From Bog-756 sp963718405 (GTDB taxonomy: Bacteria; Actinomycetota; Acidimicrobiia; Acidimicrobiales; RAAP-2): a DNA stretch of 64,000 bases. Location: assembly GCA_963718405.1 (NCBI GenBank), contig CAVQYZ010000004.1, forward strand, positions 124,001 through 188,000. Direction: 5' to 3'. Below the pieces are notes generated by a model. That model did no database searches and had not been told where the DNA came from. It saw only the letters and a list, made by a program, of their open reading frames with translations. The position numbers and the translations under genes were made by a program. Below, in pieces: positions 1-9,138 of this stretch; within the stretch, counting starts at the first letter, position 1; the number at the start of each line of letters is the position of its first letter.

Positions 1-411
1 CGTGATCGCCAAGATAGAAGCAGCCATGAGACCGGCATTTGCGGCGCCGGCCGCTCCGATAGCCATGGTGCCAACCGGGACACCCTTCGGCATCTGCACG
101 ATGGAATAGAGACTGTCGAGCCCGCTCAGTGACCTTGAGTGGATAGGAACGCCCAATACAGGGAGTCGTGTATTGGCGGCCATCATGCCCGGCAGATGAG
201 CGGCACCCCCCGCTCCGGCGATAATTACCTGCAGGCCTCGCCCTACCGCAGCAAGTCCGTATGATCTGAGACGTTCCGGGGTGCGGTGAGCAGAAACAAT
301 TTTTGACTCATAACTAATTTCCAGTTCATCGAGTACTGCTGCGGCGTCTTTCATTGTTGCCCAGTCCGATTGGCTGCCCATTACGATGCCAACCGCTATT
401 TCATTCATCAT
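1..411 (-). CDS. purE: N5-carboxyaminoimidazole ribonucleotide mutase, 3' end cut off by the window edge
   Basis: Class I PurE, a cytoplasmic purine-biosynthesis enzyme that converts N5-CAIR to CAIR. About 137 residues are visible and the C-terminus lies beyond the left edge; the family is usually about 160-170 residues. Recognisable segments are GIVMGSQSDW (near residue 8), SAHRTPER (near 40), the AGGAAHLPGM loop (near 67), GVPIHSRSLSGLDSL and PVGTMAIG. The start is the first of two adjacent ATG codons (411 and 408). By eye the gene is much more A+T-rich than its neighbours, with runs of T and AAT/TAA-type codons, which is unusual in this window. The expected partner purK is not visible and could lie off the left edge. 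Confidence 0.93.
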   Translation of the reverse strand, partial: MMNEIAVGIVMGSQSDWATMKDAAAVLDELEISYESKIVSAHRTPERLRSYGLAAVGRGLQVIIAGAGGAAHLPGMMAANTRLPVLGVPIHSRSLSGLDSLYSIVQMPKGVPVGTMAIGAAGAANAGLMAASILAIT

Positions 412-726
412 CTGGATCCTCGGGTAGATCAGCGTCGGTCTGAAGATTTACCGGTATCGTAGGTGCTATCCCGCTGGGCGTGTTCTCTCGTCCGTCGGTT
501 GATGCACATCCTCACCGGGAGGGATGGTGGGCACGGCTCCGGCAAGGATTGAGTTGAAGGTGGTCCAAGAGCTCCGACCTCAGGATCCCCAGGACAAGAC
601 GCACCACGGGACCGGCACTTCGGTCCCGTGGGAGACGAGGGTCTGATCTGCTTGAGCTGAGGCGGTCGTTGATGGCCGCGGCTCTGTCAGGTTGACCACG
701 CCGTGAGTTGCCGCCGGCATCTAGGG
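412..726. other. 315-bp intergenic region between purE and a secreted repeat protein
   Basis: No convincing coding frame. It holds the purE promoter region on the minus strand and the hairpin at 604-631. Nothing else is recognised. Confidence 0.5.
604..631 (-). terminator. Strong inverted repeat, probable terminator
   Basis: Eleven-base perfect arms (CCACGGGACCG and CGGTCCCGTGG) flank a 6-nt loop. The hairpin lies about 95 bp beyond the stop codon of the minus-strand gene at 727-1653 and before purE, where a terminator would be expected. There is no T-rich tail, which is common for G+C-rich actinobacterial terminators. Confidence 0.55.
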
Positions 727-1653
727 CTAGAAGGCGTTCCAGTAGAGAAGGTTGCCCTCTGACGTCGCGACCAAGGGCACGAGGACGACGCTGTAATCAG
801 GGGTGGCATAGCCCGACACCGAGATTCCAATCGCCGCTCCATCACCGGATCCGACGGCTGATCCATAGAACGGAGCGTCCCCGAACGCAAATACTCCTCC
901 ATCTGCGCCCACGAGGACGTAACCGAACAATGCAGGATAAGACGGAAACTGGGAGGCCGCTGATGACGTCGACGCGATGCCGACAACAGGCGCGTTCAGA
1001 AGTTGACCGCCCATCGAGCCCTCGAATGGGGCGTCGCCGAAGGAGAACACACCGCCGTCACTGGCGACGAGCCAGTAGCCCTGGCCACTCGGAGTCGAGG
1101 TGATTCCCACGATCGGCTGGTTCAGGGGCTTGCTCCCCATCGAGCCGTAATAGTGGGCGTCGCCGAATGAGAACACTCCGCCGTCCGAGGCGACCAGCCA
1201 ATACCCCTTGCCGTCTGGTGTGGTGGCGATACCGACAACAGAAGCGTTTAGGCGCTGACCGCCCATCGAACCATAGAACACCGCACCGTGAAAGGCGAAG
1301 ACACCACCGTCGCCAGCTGCGAGCCAGTAGCCCGTTCCCGACGCCCCTATCCCCACGATCGGTGAGGCAAGGGCTTTTCCGTTAATCCCCTGAACTTGGC
1401 TTCCGTTGCCGTTGAACACTGCTCCCGTGCGGGTCACCGACAAGGGATCGGCCGAATCTGTGACGGTGAACGCGACGATGGGGGGGCTTCCAACGGGACA
1501 TGGCCCGAACAGAGTCTGACCAGATGCAGTAGTAGAGGTGAGGCATCGGACCTCGGCGGGTTGCGCGCCAGCTTGGCCAGGTAACGCAGTGGCGGCCACG
1601 ATCACGATCAGAACTGTCGCACCGCAGAGTCGCCAAAATGTCAGTGGCCTCAT
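727..1653 (-). CDS. Secreted protein with 42-residue GYWLVASDGG repeats
   Basis: About 308 residues. The N-terminus has a positively charged start and a long hydrophobic stretch (CGATVLIVIVAATALPG) ending at an AQA-like cleavage region, so export is likely. The rest is at least five copies of a roughly 42-residue unit with the core GYWLVASDGGVFSFGDA followed by a FYGSMGG and PIVGI segment. This repeat type occurs in many actinobacterial extracellular proteins and probably folds as a beta-propeller-like or beta-solenoid scaffold; no catalytic motif is visible. ATG 1653 was preferred over 1680 because it begins the signal peptide and has AGGA upstream. The same repeat forms the N-terminal half of the lipase at 11903-13960. 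Confidence 0.75.
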   Translation of the reverse strand: MRPLTFWRLCGATVLIVIVAATALPGQAGAQPAEVRCLTSTTASGQTLFGPCPVGSPPIVAFTVTDSADPLSVTRTGAVFNGNGSQVQGINGKALASPIVGIGASGTGYWLAAGDGGVFAFHGAVFYGSMGGQRLNASVVGIATTPDGKGYWLVASDGGVFSFGDAHYYGSMGSKPLNQPIVGITSTPSGQGYWLVASDGGVFSFGDAPFEGSMGGQLLNAPVVGIASTSSAASQFPSYPALFGYVLVGADGGVFAFGDAPFYGSAVGSGDGAAIGISVSGYATPDYSVVLVPLVATSEGNLLYWNAF

Positions 1654-1898
1654 AAGCCATTCCTGCTCTCGGATCAGCATGTATTCACGACAAACGGGTT
1701 GATCCCGCTCGACGATCGAAAGTCCGTCTCCGTCTCTCGATTGTACGGCACCTAGATTTGGCCAGTGGGTTAAGCCTCGTCCCTGAGCCCGCGATCTGGC
1801 GAAGAACTCGTGCGATCGGGACCCCGGATCCCCCTGAGATCAGCGTTGGCGGGAGTTTGCATTCGGATCTATCGCCTCGGAGTCGGCCAGCTCGATTC

Positions 1899-4800
1899 TC
1901 AAGCCTTGGACGAGCATCCACAGATCCGGTACTGGTACGGGAAGGCCGCGACATCACTGGCGTTGGGTGAGATCCCCGGTTGGGAATTCTGGGTGACATT
2001 TGCATCGGAGGGCGAAAAGTCGTCGATATAGAGGGTTCCGCTCACCGTGCCCCCGACCGGGCCGGACGGCGTAATCGTGACTGGAAGGTAGACCGTCTGA
2101 CCTGGCTCGACGACTACAGCGTTGAACGGTGCAGTTAGGTCGGTGCTGGCCAGCCACAGGTCGCCGGTCTTCGCTGAGACGGCCGGGTCGAATGCGGCGG
2201 TGGTCGCGGATAGAGAGGTCGAAGCCTTTACGGGCGGCACGCCTTTCACCCCGTCGGGACCGTTTTGGAACGGGGTGATGATCCAGTCGCCAGGTGCCAC
2301 AAATGCCGAGCTGAATGACCCGCTGGCCGAGTCGCTGAAGGGTGGAGAAGAGGAGATCAGGTCGGGGTCTCCGAACGCCCAGGAGTAGTCGAAGAAGATG
2401 GGCCGTTTCGCCGATGCTGTAGCAGTGATCGAGGTCGTGTGGCTCGGGACCAGGTACTGGGGGACCGTGGTCGAAGGCACCGGGACGGTCACCGTTGATC
2501 CCGTCGAACTGGCCAGGTTCAGCTGAACCGACTGGTCGAGTCGTGCATCGACGAAGTACGCCTCGGGGGTGGTGCCCGGGTTCGTCAGCCGCAGGTTGAC
2601 CGTCTGTGCCTTCCCGTTGGCCAGGGCCGTGGACGGGGAGTCCGGTAGGCCCCAAGCGCTGTCCGGTGCCGGGGTCCGGTCCAGGGTGACGGTGAATGGC
2701 TGCGTGAGCGCGGTTCCGGCCACTTGGTTGTAAAAGTTGATAACCAAGGTCCAGAGCCCCGGATCCGGGTTCAGGACGTGGAGCTGGGTCCCGAGTTGGG
2801 GAACGAGGGCCGTCCCTTTCGCCGCCCTTGTCGCCAGCATGTTGCTGGCTGTCGATGCCGCTTCTCCGGTGACCGGGTCGACCAGCTCGGCCAGAAAGGT
2901 GTTCGTGGCGTTGGGCGTGGTGATCTCGGCATTGAGCACTGGGGTCCCGGCTGGGATCGACACCTCGTAATAGGCGGTCTGGCCAGAGTTGAATTGTCGC
3001 CCGTTACCCCCGGTCAGGGTCCCGGTGAAGGTTGAGGACGGGCTCGGGGTAGGCACCAGCGTGCGGAGGGTGACGGGGACGGTGGTCATTGCGGCAAATG
3101 ACGGACCTTGGCGATCTCTGAGCACGATGGACCCGGACTCGTCCCCTGGTGTGTTCGGGGTGGTGACGTTCAAGGTGAACGACTTTGAACCGCCTGGTGG
3201 AAGAGTGAGCGATGACACGGAAAGACTTCCGAAACCTACCCAAGCTGCCGTGCGTGCCCCGAACTTGACCGGGCCCACGGTTCCCCCTTCGGAGGACGGG
3301 TTACCGAAGATGAGGGCCGTCCAAGTACCGGCGGCGGGATCGGTGACCTGGGCATCGCTGTAATTGCCGGTACCTTGCGGACTGCTGGTCAAGGCCAACT
3401 TTCCCGACGGTGAGAAGAGGCTGAGGTTGACGGCCGCGTCGAAGTCCGTGGAGGGTCCCGCCCCCTTGTAGGCGATCGACCCGTCGAGCCGGGCCTGGCC
3501 GGGTGGCTCGGTGAACTTCACCACACTGAAGTTGCCGGTGGCATCGGCCAGGGTGACCGTGGCGTCGCCCAGGGTCCGATACGCGCCGAGCGTCCGGCTC
3601 GACAAGCCGATGGTGGCTGTCCCGGCACCGTCGTTGCTCACGGTCTCGGTGAGCGTCTGGTCGCTCCCCGGCTGCCCGACGGCGTTCAGCTGGGTGGAGC
3701 TCTTCAAGATGGACGTCCCCCTGGATGGTGCGCTGGTGCCCGGATAGGAAGCGGCCGCCAGCACGGCCTGATAGGCGTCGAGGAGGCCCGCCCCCTGCTG
3801 TTCGGCCGGTGCAGCAATGTCTTCGGCGGTCGACACGATGATGCGCTTGACCACTGCGGGAGACGGCACCGAGCCGTGATGGGATTTGGCGTAAGCCTGT
3901 ATGACCAGAGCAGCAACTCCGGCGGTCAAAGGGGACGACTCGCTGGTACCGCCGGTCAACTGGACCGGCGAGCCCTCGCCGGCGAAATTCGTGCAGTCCT
4001 GGTACTTCGCCGGATCGGCCGTGCACAGCGCCCAGTTGAGATCCCCGGGGGCAACGATATCGACGGTGTGTCCTGACTGGTCGAAGCCGCCCGAGCTGAG
4101 CCCGCTGATGTTGTTGTCGAGCCAGCCAGTCACCCCGGGAAGGGTGATTCCCCCCAGTCCTGACTGGGCGTAGGCCCTGTAGGTGGTCGAGGCACCGGCG
4201 GATATGACGGCTGGATCGGTGGCAGGGGATCCAATGGTGTTGGTGACCCCCGAATCACCACTGGAGACGGAGACGGTCACGCCTGCGGCCACCGCAGCCT
4301 CATTGGCCATGTCGGTGAGGTCGAGACTGGCACGGTCGGGAAACGGGTTGGACCCGAACGACTCGTTGATCACATTCACGTGGTCGACGTTCACCGCGTA
4401 GTTGATGGCTTCGAGGAAGACCGAGTTGAAGGCCACCTCCGCCGATCCGAAGACGTTCAACCCGACCAGGCTCGCCCCCGGGGCGACACCGAGGATCCGG
4501 ATGTTGCACGGTTTGTCGAGCCCGACGGCATAGCTGGCGACGTTGTAGGTCTCACGACCCTGGGCTGCGATCGAACTCGCATCGAGGAAGGCCTCGCCAC
4601 CATCCTGGACGGACCCGGTCCCGGTCCCACTGAAGTCCTGGTAGTCGGTGAACACATGTTGACCGTTGGCCCGGATGAAATCCGGATTGTCCGTGTCGAT
4701 CCCGTCGGCGATGAAGGCAACCTTCACCCCTGCACCGGTATAGCCGAGAGCTTGGGCCGATTGGCCTGTCCCTGATTGGGTGGCGGCGTGGATGTCTTCG

Positions 4801-5315
4801 ATCGCTTCGGGATTCAATTGCACTTTGCCGCCCGGTAGGCAAGCGCCCGGAAGAGGGGTGATACCGCTGGCCTGCGTCCGGGATGCGGCGGGGAGGGAGC
4901 TGGTCAGAGGAATGACCTCGTCGGGCACCACCTCTTTCACGGACGGATTGGCCGAGAGACGTTTCGCCTCTCCGGGCGAGACGGTGGCCGACAAGGCATT
5001 GATGATCTGGAAGCTCTTGACCTGGCGGGCTCCGGTTTGGGCGAGCTCGTGCACGACACCGGCCTGAACCTGATTGACAGCCGCAGACCGGTCTGCGCCA
5101 TTGCCAGGCAGGTCCGGGGTGGCTGGGAGCTGGTTCTTGAAGACCACGATGACCTTGTCCGACACATTGGTCGACAGGGCCTGAGCCTGGGCCGTGGTCA
5201 ACGGCGCCTGTGCTCCGGTAACCTCGGCGGCCCCGGCCGCTCGAGGGACAGCGAGCCCTCCGGCGGCCACCGGCAGAAGCAGTGCGACAGTGGTTAGTAC
5301 GAGCCGACGTTTCAT
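1899..5315 (-). CDS. Large secreted subtilisin/sedolisin-clan serine peptidase
   Basis: About 1138 residues with a clear signal peptide (MKRRLVLTTVALLLPVAAGG). A propeptide-like region precedes a subtilisin-fold core: FIADGIDTDNPDF (Asp about 204), VAPGASLVGLNVFG, VSSGDSG (Asp about 354) and GGTSESSP (Ser about 458). No HGTH motif with the S8 catalytic His is visible. At that place the sequence reads GGEAFLD, a Glu-x-x-x-Asp pair (about 241 and 245) like the sedolisin (S53) dyad, and SSGDSG plus GGTSxSxP are also sedolisin-like. The C-terminal half (about 600 residues) is a series of beta-rich, probably Ig-like domains. ATG 5315 has GGGAATGGG upstream. It likely degrades extracellular protein. 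Confidence 0.85.
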   Translation of the reverse strand: MKRRLVLTTVALLLPVAAGGLAVPRAAGAAEVTGAQAPLTTAQAQALSTNVSDKVIVVFKNQLPATPDLPGNGADRSAAVNQVQAGVVHELAQTGARQVKSFQIINALSATVSPGEAKRLSANPSVKEVVPDEVIPLTSSLPAASRTQASGITPLPGACLPGGKVQLNPEAIEDIHAATQSGTGQSAQALGYTGAGVKVAFIADGIDTDNPDFIRANGQHVFTDYQDFSGTGTGSVQDGGEAFLDASSIAAQGRETYNVASYAVGLDKPCNIRILGVAPGASLVGLNVFGSAEVAFNSVFLEAINYAVNVDHVNVINESFGSNPFPDRASLDLTDMANEAAVAAGVTVSVSSGDSGVTNTIGSPATDPAVISAGASTTYRAYAQSGLGGITLPGVTGWLDNNISGLSSGGFDQSGHTVDIVAPGDLNWALCTADPAKYQDCTNFAGEGSPVQLTGGTSESSPLTAGVAALVIQAYAKSHHGSVPSPAVVKRIIVSTAEDIAAPAEQQGAGLLDAYQAVLAAASYPGTSAPSRGTSILKSSTQLNAVGQPGSDQTLTETVSNDGAGTATIGLSSRTLGAYRTLGDATVTLADATGNFSVVKFTEPPGQARLDGSIAYKGAGPSTDFDAAVNLSLFSPSGKLALTSSPQGTGNYSDAQVTDPAAGTWTALIFGNPSSEGGTVGPVKFGARTAAWVGFGSLSVSSLTLPPGGSKSFTLNVTTPNTPGDESGSIVLRDRQGPSFAAMTTVPVTLRTLVPTPSPSSTFTGTLTGGNGRQFNSGQTAYYEVSIPAGTPVLNAEITTPNATNTFLAELVDPVTGEAASTASNMLATRAAKGTALVPQLGTQLHVLNPDPGLWTLVINFYNQVAGTALTQPFTVTLDRTPAPDSAWGLPDSPSTALANGKAQTVNLRLTNPGTTPEAYFVDARLDQSVQLNLASSTGSTVTVPVPSTTVPQYLVPSHTTSITATASAKRPIFFDYSWAFGDPDLISSSPPFSDSASGSFSSAFVAPGDWIITPFQNGPDGVKGVPPVKASTSLSATTAAFDPAVSAKTGDLWLASTDLTAPFNAVVVEPGQTVYLPVTITPSGPVGGTVSGTLYIDDFSPSDANVTQNSQPGISPNASDVAAFPYQYRICGCSSKA

Positions 5316-5366
5316 CCCATTCCCCTTCCCCAGCGACCTCCGGGAGCCTAGGACCACAGCATCGGA

Positions 5367-5480
5367 TCAACAAGTGTGTCCATGCACGGCTGCGAGGGGA
5401 CCTGGTTGCGCCTCGTGCCCGATGCAGCAGACCCGGGGATCCTCGCCGTCCTCAGATTTGATGAGCTGAGACCCGTTCAT
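5367..5480 (-). CDS. Possible 37-residue small protein upstream of the peptidase
   Basis: A short open frame begins MNGSQLIKSEDGEDPR, contains a CC pair and ends in Cys. It is preceded by AAGGAGGT about 11 bases before the ATG and stops 51 bp before the peptidase start on the same strand. The ribosome-binding site is the main argument for it; there is no recognised family. It could be a regulatory leader peptide, a small secreted or modified peptide, or chance. Confidence 0.25.
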   Translation of the reverse strand: MNGSQLIKSEDGEDPRVCCIGHEAQPGPLAAVHGHTC

Positions 5481-5614
5481 CCTCAGGGGCACCTCCTTGA
5501 CATCCTGGGCATAACAGATGACACTGCCGGGTGCTACCGCAATGGCAGCGGTGGGGAACTGAGCGGTCAGGCTGGTCCCGGGCGGATGGGTGGCCAGGAC
5601 AAAGGGGGAACGGA

Positions 5615-6877
5615 ATGCCAAACGCGCCATCGATCCGCAGATTCACCGTGACCGGAGTGGCGCTGGCAGCAACGTGCCTGGTGATTGGCGGCAGTGTGTC
5701 GGCCGCATCAGCATCCAACCCGGCGCATAGCACGGCCGGTTTGCAGCGGAACGCCGGACCACTGCCCTCCGCCATCCCGAAATTGCCGGCCATTCGCCAC
5801 GTGTTCGTCATCATGCTCGAGAACAATGGCTACTCGGCCACCTTCGGATCGCCGACCAAGGACCCGTATCTGGCCAAGACCCTGCCCAGCGAGGGTGCGT
5901 TGCTAAAGGACTACTACGCAATCGGTCATTTCTCCAACGACAACTATGCGGCATTCATCTCCGGCCAGCCGCCCAACTCGGCCAACCAACTTGACTGCCT
6001 TTCATCCGGATACGCCAACTTCCCGTCGGGAGATGGCCAGAAGAACGGGATCCAGCAGGGAGCCGGCTGTGTCTTCCCCGCTGCAGTGCCCACCCTCGCC
6101 AGTCAGCTGAGTGCGAAGGGGTTCACCTGGAAGGGTTACGAAGAGGACATGGGGAATGACCCGTCCCGCGACGGTGGTGTCACCTGTGGCCACCCGACCC
6201 TGGGCACCAAAGACCCGACGACGGCAGCTGTGAAGGCCGATGGCTACACCACCCGGCACAACCCGTTCATGTACTTCCATTCGATCATCGACAATACGAC
6301 GACATGCAAAAAGGACGTGGTGCCGATGGGAGGCACGACGGGCACGATGCCGACAGGTACACCGAAGGGCGTGACCGGTCTGGTCACCGACCTCAAATCG
6401 GTGGCGACGACTCCGAACTTCAGCTTCATCACCCCCAATCTCTGCGATGACGGACACGACTATCCCTGCAAGAACACGACCGGCGCCGGGCAGGGCGGTG
6501 GGTCGGCCGTGGGCGACATCAATAAATGGCTGAGCACCTGGGTACCAATCATCAAGGCCTCTCCCGCGTACAAGGAGAATGGCCTCATCGAGGTCACATT
6601 CGACGAAGCCGAGGAGCCGAAACTGGATGCCACCGCGTGCTGCGGCGAGACCAAGGGTCCTGCCGCGGACAGCGGAGGAAATGGCCAGAGCGGGCCGGGT
6701 GGCGGCGTCGTGGGTGCGGTCCTGCTCTCACCGTTCATCAAGGCGGGTACCGTGGTGACCAAGGAGTACAACCACTACTCCTCACTGGCGTCGATTGAGG
6801 ATCTGTTCGGGCTGGCCCACCTCGGCGAGGCCAAGACCGTCACCTCGAACTTCGACACGGGCATCTACAACAACTAA
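5615..6877 (+). CDS. Secreted phosphoesterase family protein (acid phosphatase / phospholipase C-like)
   Basis: About 420 residues with an N-terminal signal sequence (RFTVTGVALAATCLVIGG). The core matches the alkaline-phosphatase-clan phosphoesterase family (PF04185-like): HVFVIMLENNGYSATFG, with the ENxxY metal/nucleophile region, then a SNDNYAAFISGQPPN segment, ITPNLCDDGHD and VTFDEAE near the C-terminus. Such proteins hydrolyse phosphate esters outside the cell. ATG 5615 is chosen over an upstream ATG at 5531 because it starts the signal peptide and has AGGGGGAACGG before it. It is divergent from the peptidase at 1899-5315. Confidence 0.86.
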   Translation: MPNAPSIRRFTVTGVALAATCLVIGGSVSAASASNPAHSTAGLQRNAGPLPSAIPKLPAIRHVFVIMLENNGYSATFGSPTKDPYLAKTLPSEGALLKDYYAIGHFSNDNYAAFISGQPPNSANQLDCLSSGYANFPSGDGQKNGIQQGAGCVFPAAVPTLASQLSAKGFTWKGYEEDMGNDPSRDGGVTCGHPTLGTKDPTTAAVKADGYTTRHNPFMYFHSIIDNTTTCKKDVVPMGGTTGTMPTGTPKGVTGLVTDLKSVATTPNFSFITPNLCDDGHDYPCKNTTGAGQGGGSAVGDINKWLSTWVPIIKASPAYKENGLIEVTFDEAEEPKLDATACCGETKGPAADSGGNGQSGPGGGVVGAVLLSPFIKAGTVVTKEYNHYSSLASIEDLFGLAHLGEAKTVTSNFDTGIYNN

Positions 6878-6891
6878 GGCCACCGGGCCTT
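6876..6891 (+). terminator. Short hairpin overlapping the phosphoesterase stop codon
   Basis: AAGGCC and GGCCTT arms with a 4-nt loop begin at the TAA stop, followed by a short pyrimidine-rich stretch. The stem is only 6 bp, so this is a weak candidate. Confidence 0.25.
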
Positions 6892-7087
6892 CTCCCGACG
6901 GTGCCAATCCCTGGGACCGTCGACTCGGGTTTGGCCAATGCGTGGATGAGAGTCGCCCAGGTACTCAGTTCCATCGGGTTCGGCAATGGCCGAGGGTGGT
7001 GGGACAGGCATGCAGATAGGTACCAACGGGTGTCCTCGGCTTGATGAGTTGAGGCCGGCTCCCGCTGGACCTCGTGTCCAGATCGAC

Positions 7088-8586
7088 CTAGATACTTGGA
7101 GCAGTAGTGGGTACGTCCCCCCAGTTCACGCTGACGGACACAAAGATCCCCGAACGGACCAGGGCCCGATCCCAACTGTCGACTTGTGCCTTCGAACCCG
7201 TGAATACCAGATAGAGCTTTTCTGCCCCCGGTGTGGGATCTAGCCCTCCGCCGCCGCCGGGATCCCCCAGTTGAGCATCCAGCTGTCGCTCGAGGACATC
7301 GACCGGGTCGTTCAGCTTGGCGGTGGAGGTCACGTTGGTCAGGCCCCCGATGGTCGACTTGGCCGTGGCCACGATGACGGCCACCGGAGTAGGCGGGGGC
7401 TGAAGGTCAGCGGGCAGGTCCGATGTCCTCACGATGGATCGAGTACCTGACGAATCGCTCCACTTGACCTGGGCCGCCACGTAGAAGCCCCGCTCAATCG
7501 GATTTACACTCGGCGGGTAGAGGGCACTCGTCAGCGAGGGGGCGTTCAGTACGGGAGGAAGGGCCCGAACGGATCCGTTCTGCACTTCGAGCAGCTTGCC
7601 GGTGCTCGGGTCGATCACCATGACGACCCGGCCCGAGAAGGTGTTGGCAGCAAACCCCAATCCCACCTGTCCCGAGTGGGTGGCGGTCTCCCCAAGCTTC
7701 TGGATTCCTGGGATCAGGGCGATCGCCCTGTAGAGCTCGGCGCCGAACGAGGCGGGCTTACCGGTGATCGGCCCCGTCAGGAGTGCAACAGCCTCCTCGA
7801 ACCCCTGGTTGCCGGTCCTCGCTCCTTGATCCAAACCCGGGATACCAGTGGTGCCGGAACGTAGTTGGGTGGCCAGTAGGGAGGGGTCTGAGGTGAGGCT
7901 CGAAACGTTGACGGCACCGATGCCCTGGGCGAACCCATTGAAGGCATTGGCGGCCACCCAGTCCGGGCACACGGCGAGGGGACCAGCGAACCGGGTGCGG
8001 AGTCCCGCCCTCACCCACGCCGCGTGGTTGGCGCTGGAGGCAAACGTGATGGATCCCGGTCGAAGTGAGACACACGCCTGGCCGATGCTGTTGTACCACT
8101 GGGTACTCGTGACTCTGACCGTGGCGGTGGCACCGGGGATCGGCTTGCTCGTGACTACCGGCTTGCCGTCGAGCTGTCCGTCAGGAACCTGGTGTGTGGC
8201 CTCGAGGGAGACCAGACTTACCTGGTCGATCCGGAGCCACTGGTCAGACCCCAGATGGAGGACGGGTTGGCTTGCGGCATTGCTGGCAATCAGGCGCAGC
8301 TGCGCAGCCTCGGCCACGGGCAGCTTCTGACCGACCGGGCCCGGCACCAGCGCCACCAGGAGGGCCGCGGCCACGGCAACCACTGCGACGGCGAGGGCGA
8401 TGGCCCGAGACCGACGACGGGGCCGCCGGGCGCTGGAGGCGTGGCGGGTCGGTCCGCCAACAGAATCATGTGGCGATTCGAGGCCATCTCCTCCACCAGC
8501 CGACGGAATGCCTCGGTGAACACCCCCTCAGGGGGTTCGGGGACGGCGCCGGCAATCTGCAGGACATCGAGATCTTCGGTACTCAT
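7088..8586 (-). CDS. Membrane-anchored partner of an ECF sigma factor, CU044_5270-like (frame break near 8.4-8.5 kb)
   Basis: The N-terminal part (MSTEDLDVLQIAGAVPEPP) reads in one frame from ATG 8586; the remainder reads in another from about 8435 onward (SARRPRRRSRAIALAVAV). The join is consistent with one missing base. The product has a short cytoplasmic segment, an Arg-rich stretch, one transmembrane helix (AIALAVAVVAVAAALLVALV) and about 400 extracellular residues without a known catalytic motif. Its start lies 12 bp after the sigma-factor stop with AGAAGGAGAAG upstream, so the two form one transcription unit. Proteins of this type commonly accompany ECF sigma genes and may act as anti-sigma factors; that role is inferred from position. 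The break may be a sequence error. Confidence 0.6.
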
Positions 8587-8598
8587 CACTTCTCCTTC

Positions 8599-9138
8599 TC
8601 AGACATCGGTATCGTTCATGGCCTCGACCCGGGGGCGCAGCGCCAGACGGGCCCGGTGCAGAAGGACTCGGGCCGTACTGGCGGGTATCCCCAGGACCTC
8701 ACCGGCCTGGGCGGGGGTCAGCTCCTCCCAGGCCACGAGGAGCAGCACCTCACGCTGTCCCTCCGGCAGCGCCATCACCGGACCTCGCAGCCGCCGAGTC
8801 GCTTCAGCCGCGGCAAGCCGCTCGTCGACTTGATGCCAAGGATCGGTCGATTCGACCTGTGGCCCGACGTCCGGGCGGAAACGCCGCCAGTGGCCGCGCA
8901 GCGTGTTGCGTGCAATGCCGAAGATCCAAGGAAGGGCGAACTCCCGATCGAGATCGAAGGAGTGACGGGACCGGAAGGCCGCGATCCAGACCTCGGCGAG
9001 GAGGTCGCTGGCATCCGACGGGCCGGCCCGGCGCACGAGAAACCGATACACGGCCGGCTGATGGCGACGGACAAGGTCACCGAAGGCCTCGTTGTCGCCG
9101 GCCACCGCTCGGGCCATCAGCTGTGAGTCCGTCTCCAT
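8599..9138 (-). CDS. ECF-family RNA polymerase sigma factor
   Basis: 179 residues, normal length for group 4 sigma factors. Region 2 spans about residues 10-80 (YRFLVRRAGPSDASDLLAEV, then FALPWIFGIARNTLRGHWRR) and region 4 about 115-170 (LPEGQREVLLLVAWEELTPA, then GIPASTARVLLHRARLAL). It redirects RNA polymerase to a small regulon, probably under control of the membrane protein encoded just downstream. The upstream 307-bp gap contains a 23-bp palindrome. Confidence 0.92.
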   Translation of the reverse strand: METDSQLMARAVAGDNEAFGDLVRRHQPAVYRFLVRRAGPSDASDLLAEVWIAAFRSRHSFDLDREFALPWIFGIARNTLRGHWRRFRPDVGPQVESTDPWHQVDERLAAAEATRRLRGPVMALPEGQREVLLLVAWEELTPAQAGEVLGIPASTARVLLHRARLALRPRVEAMNDTDV

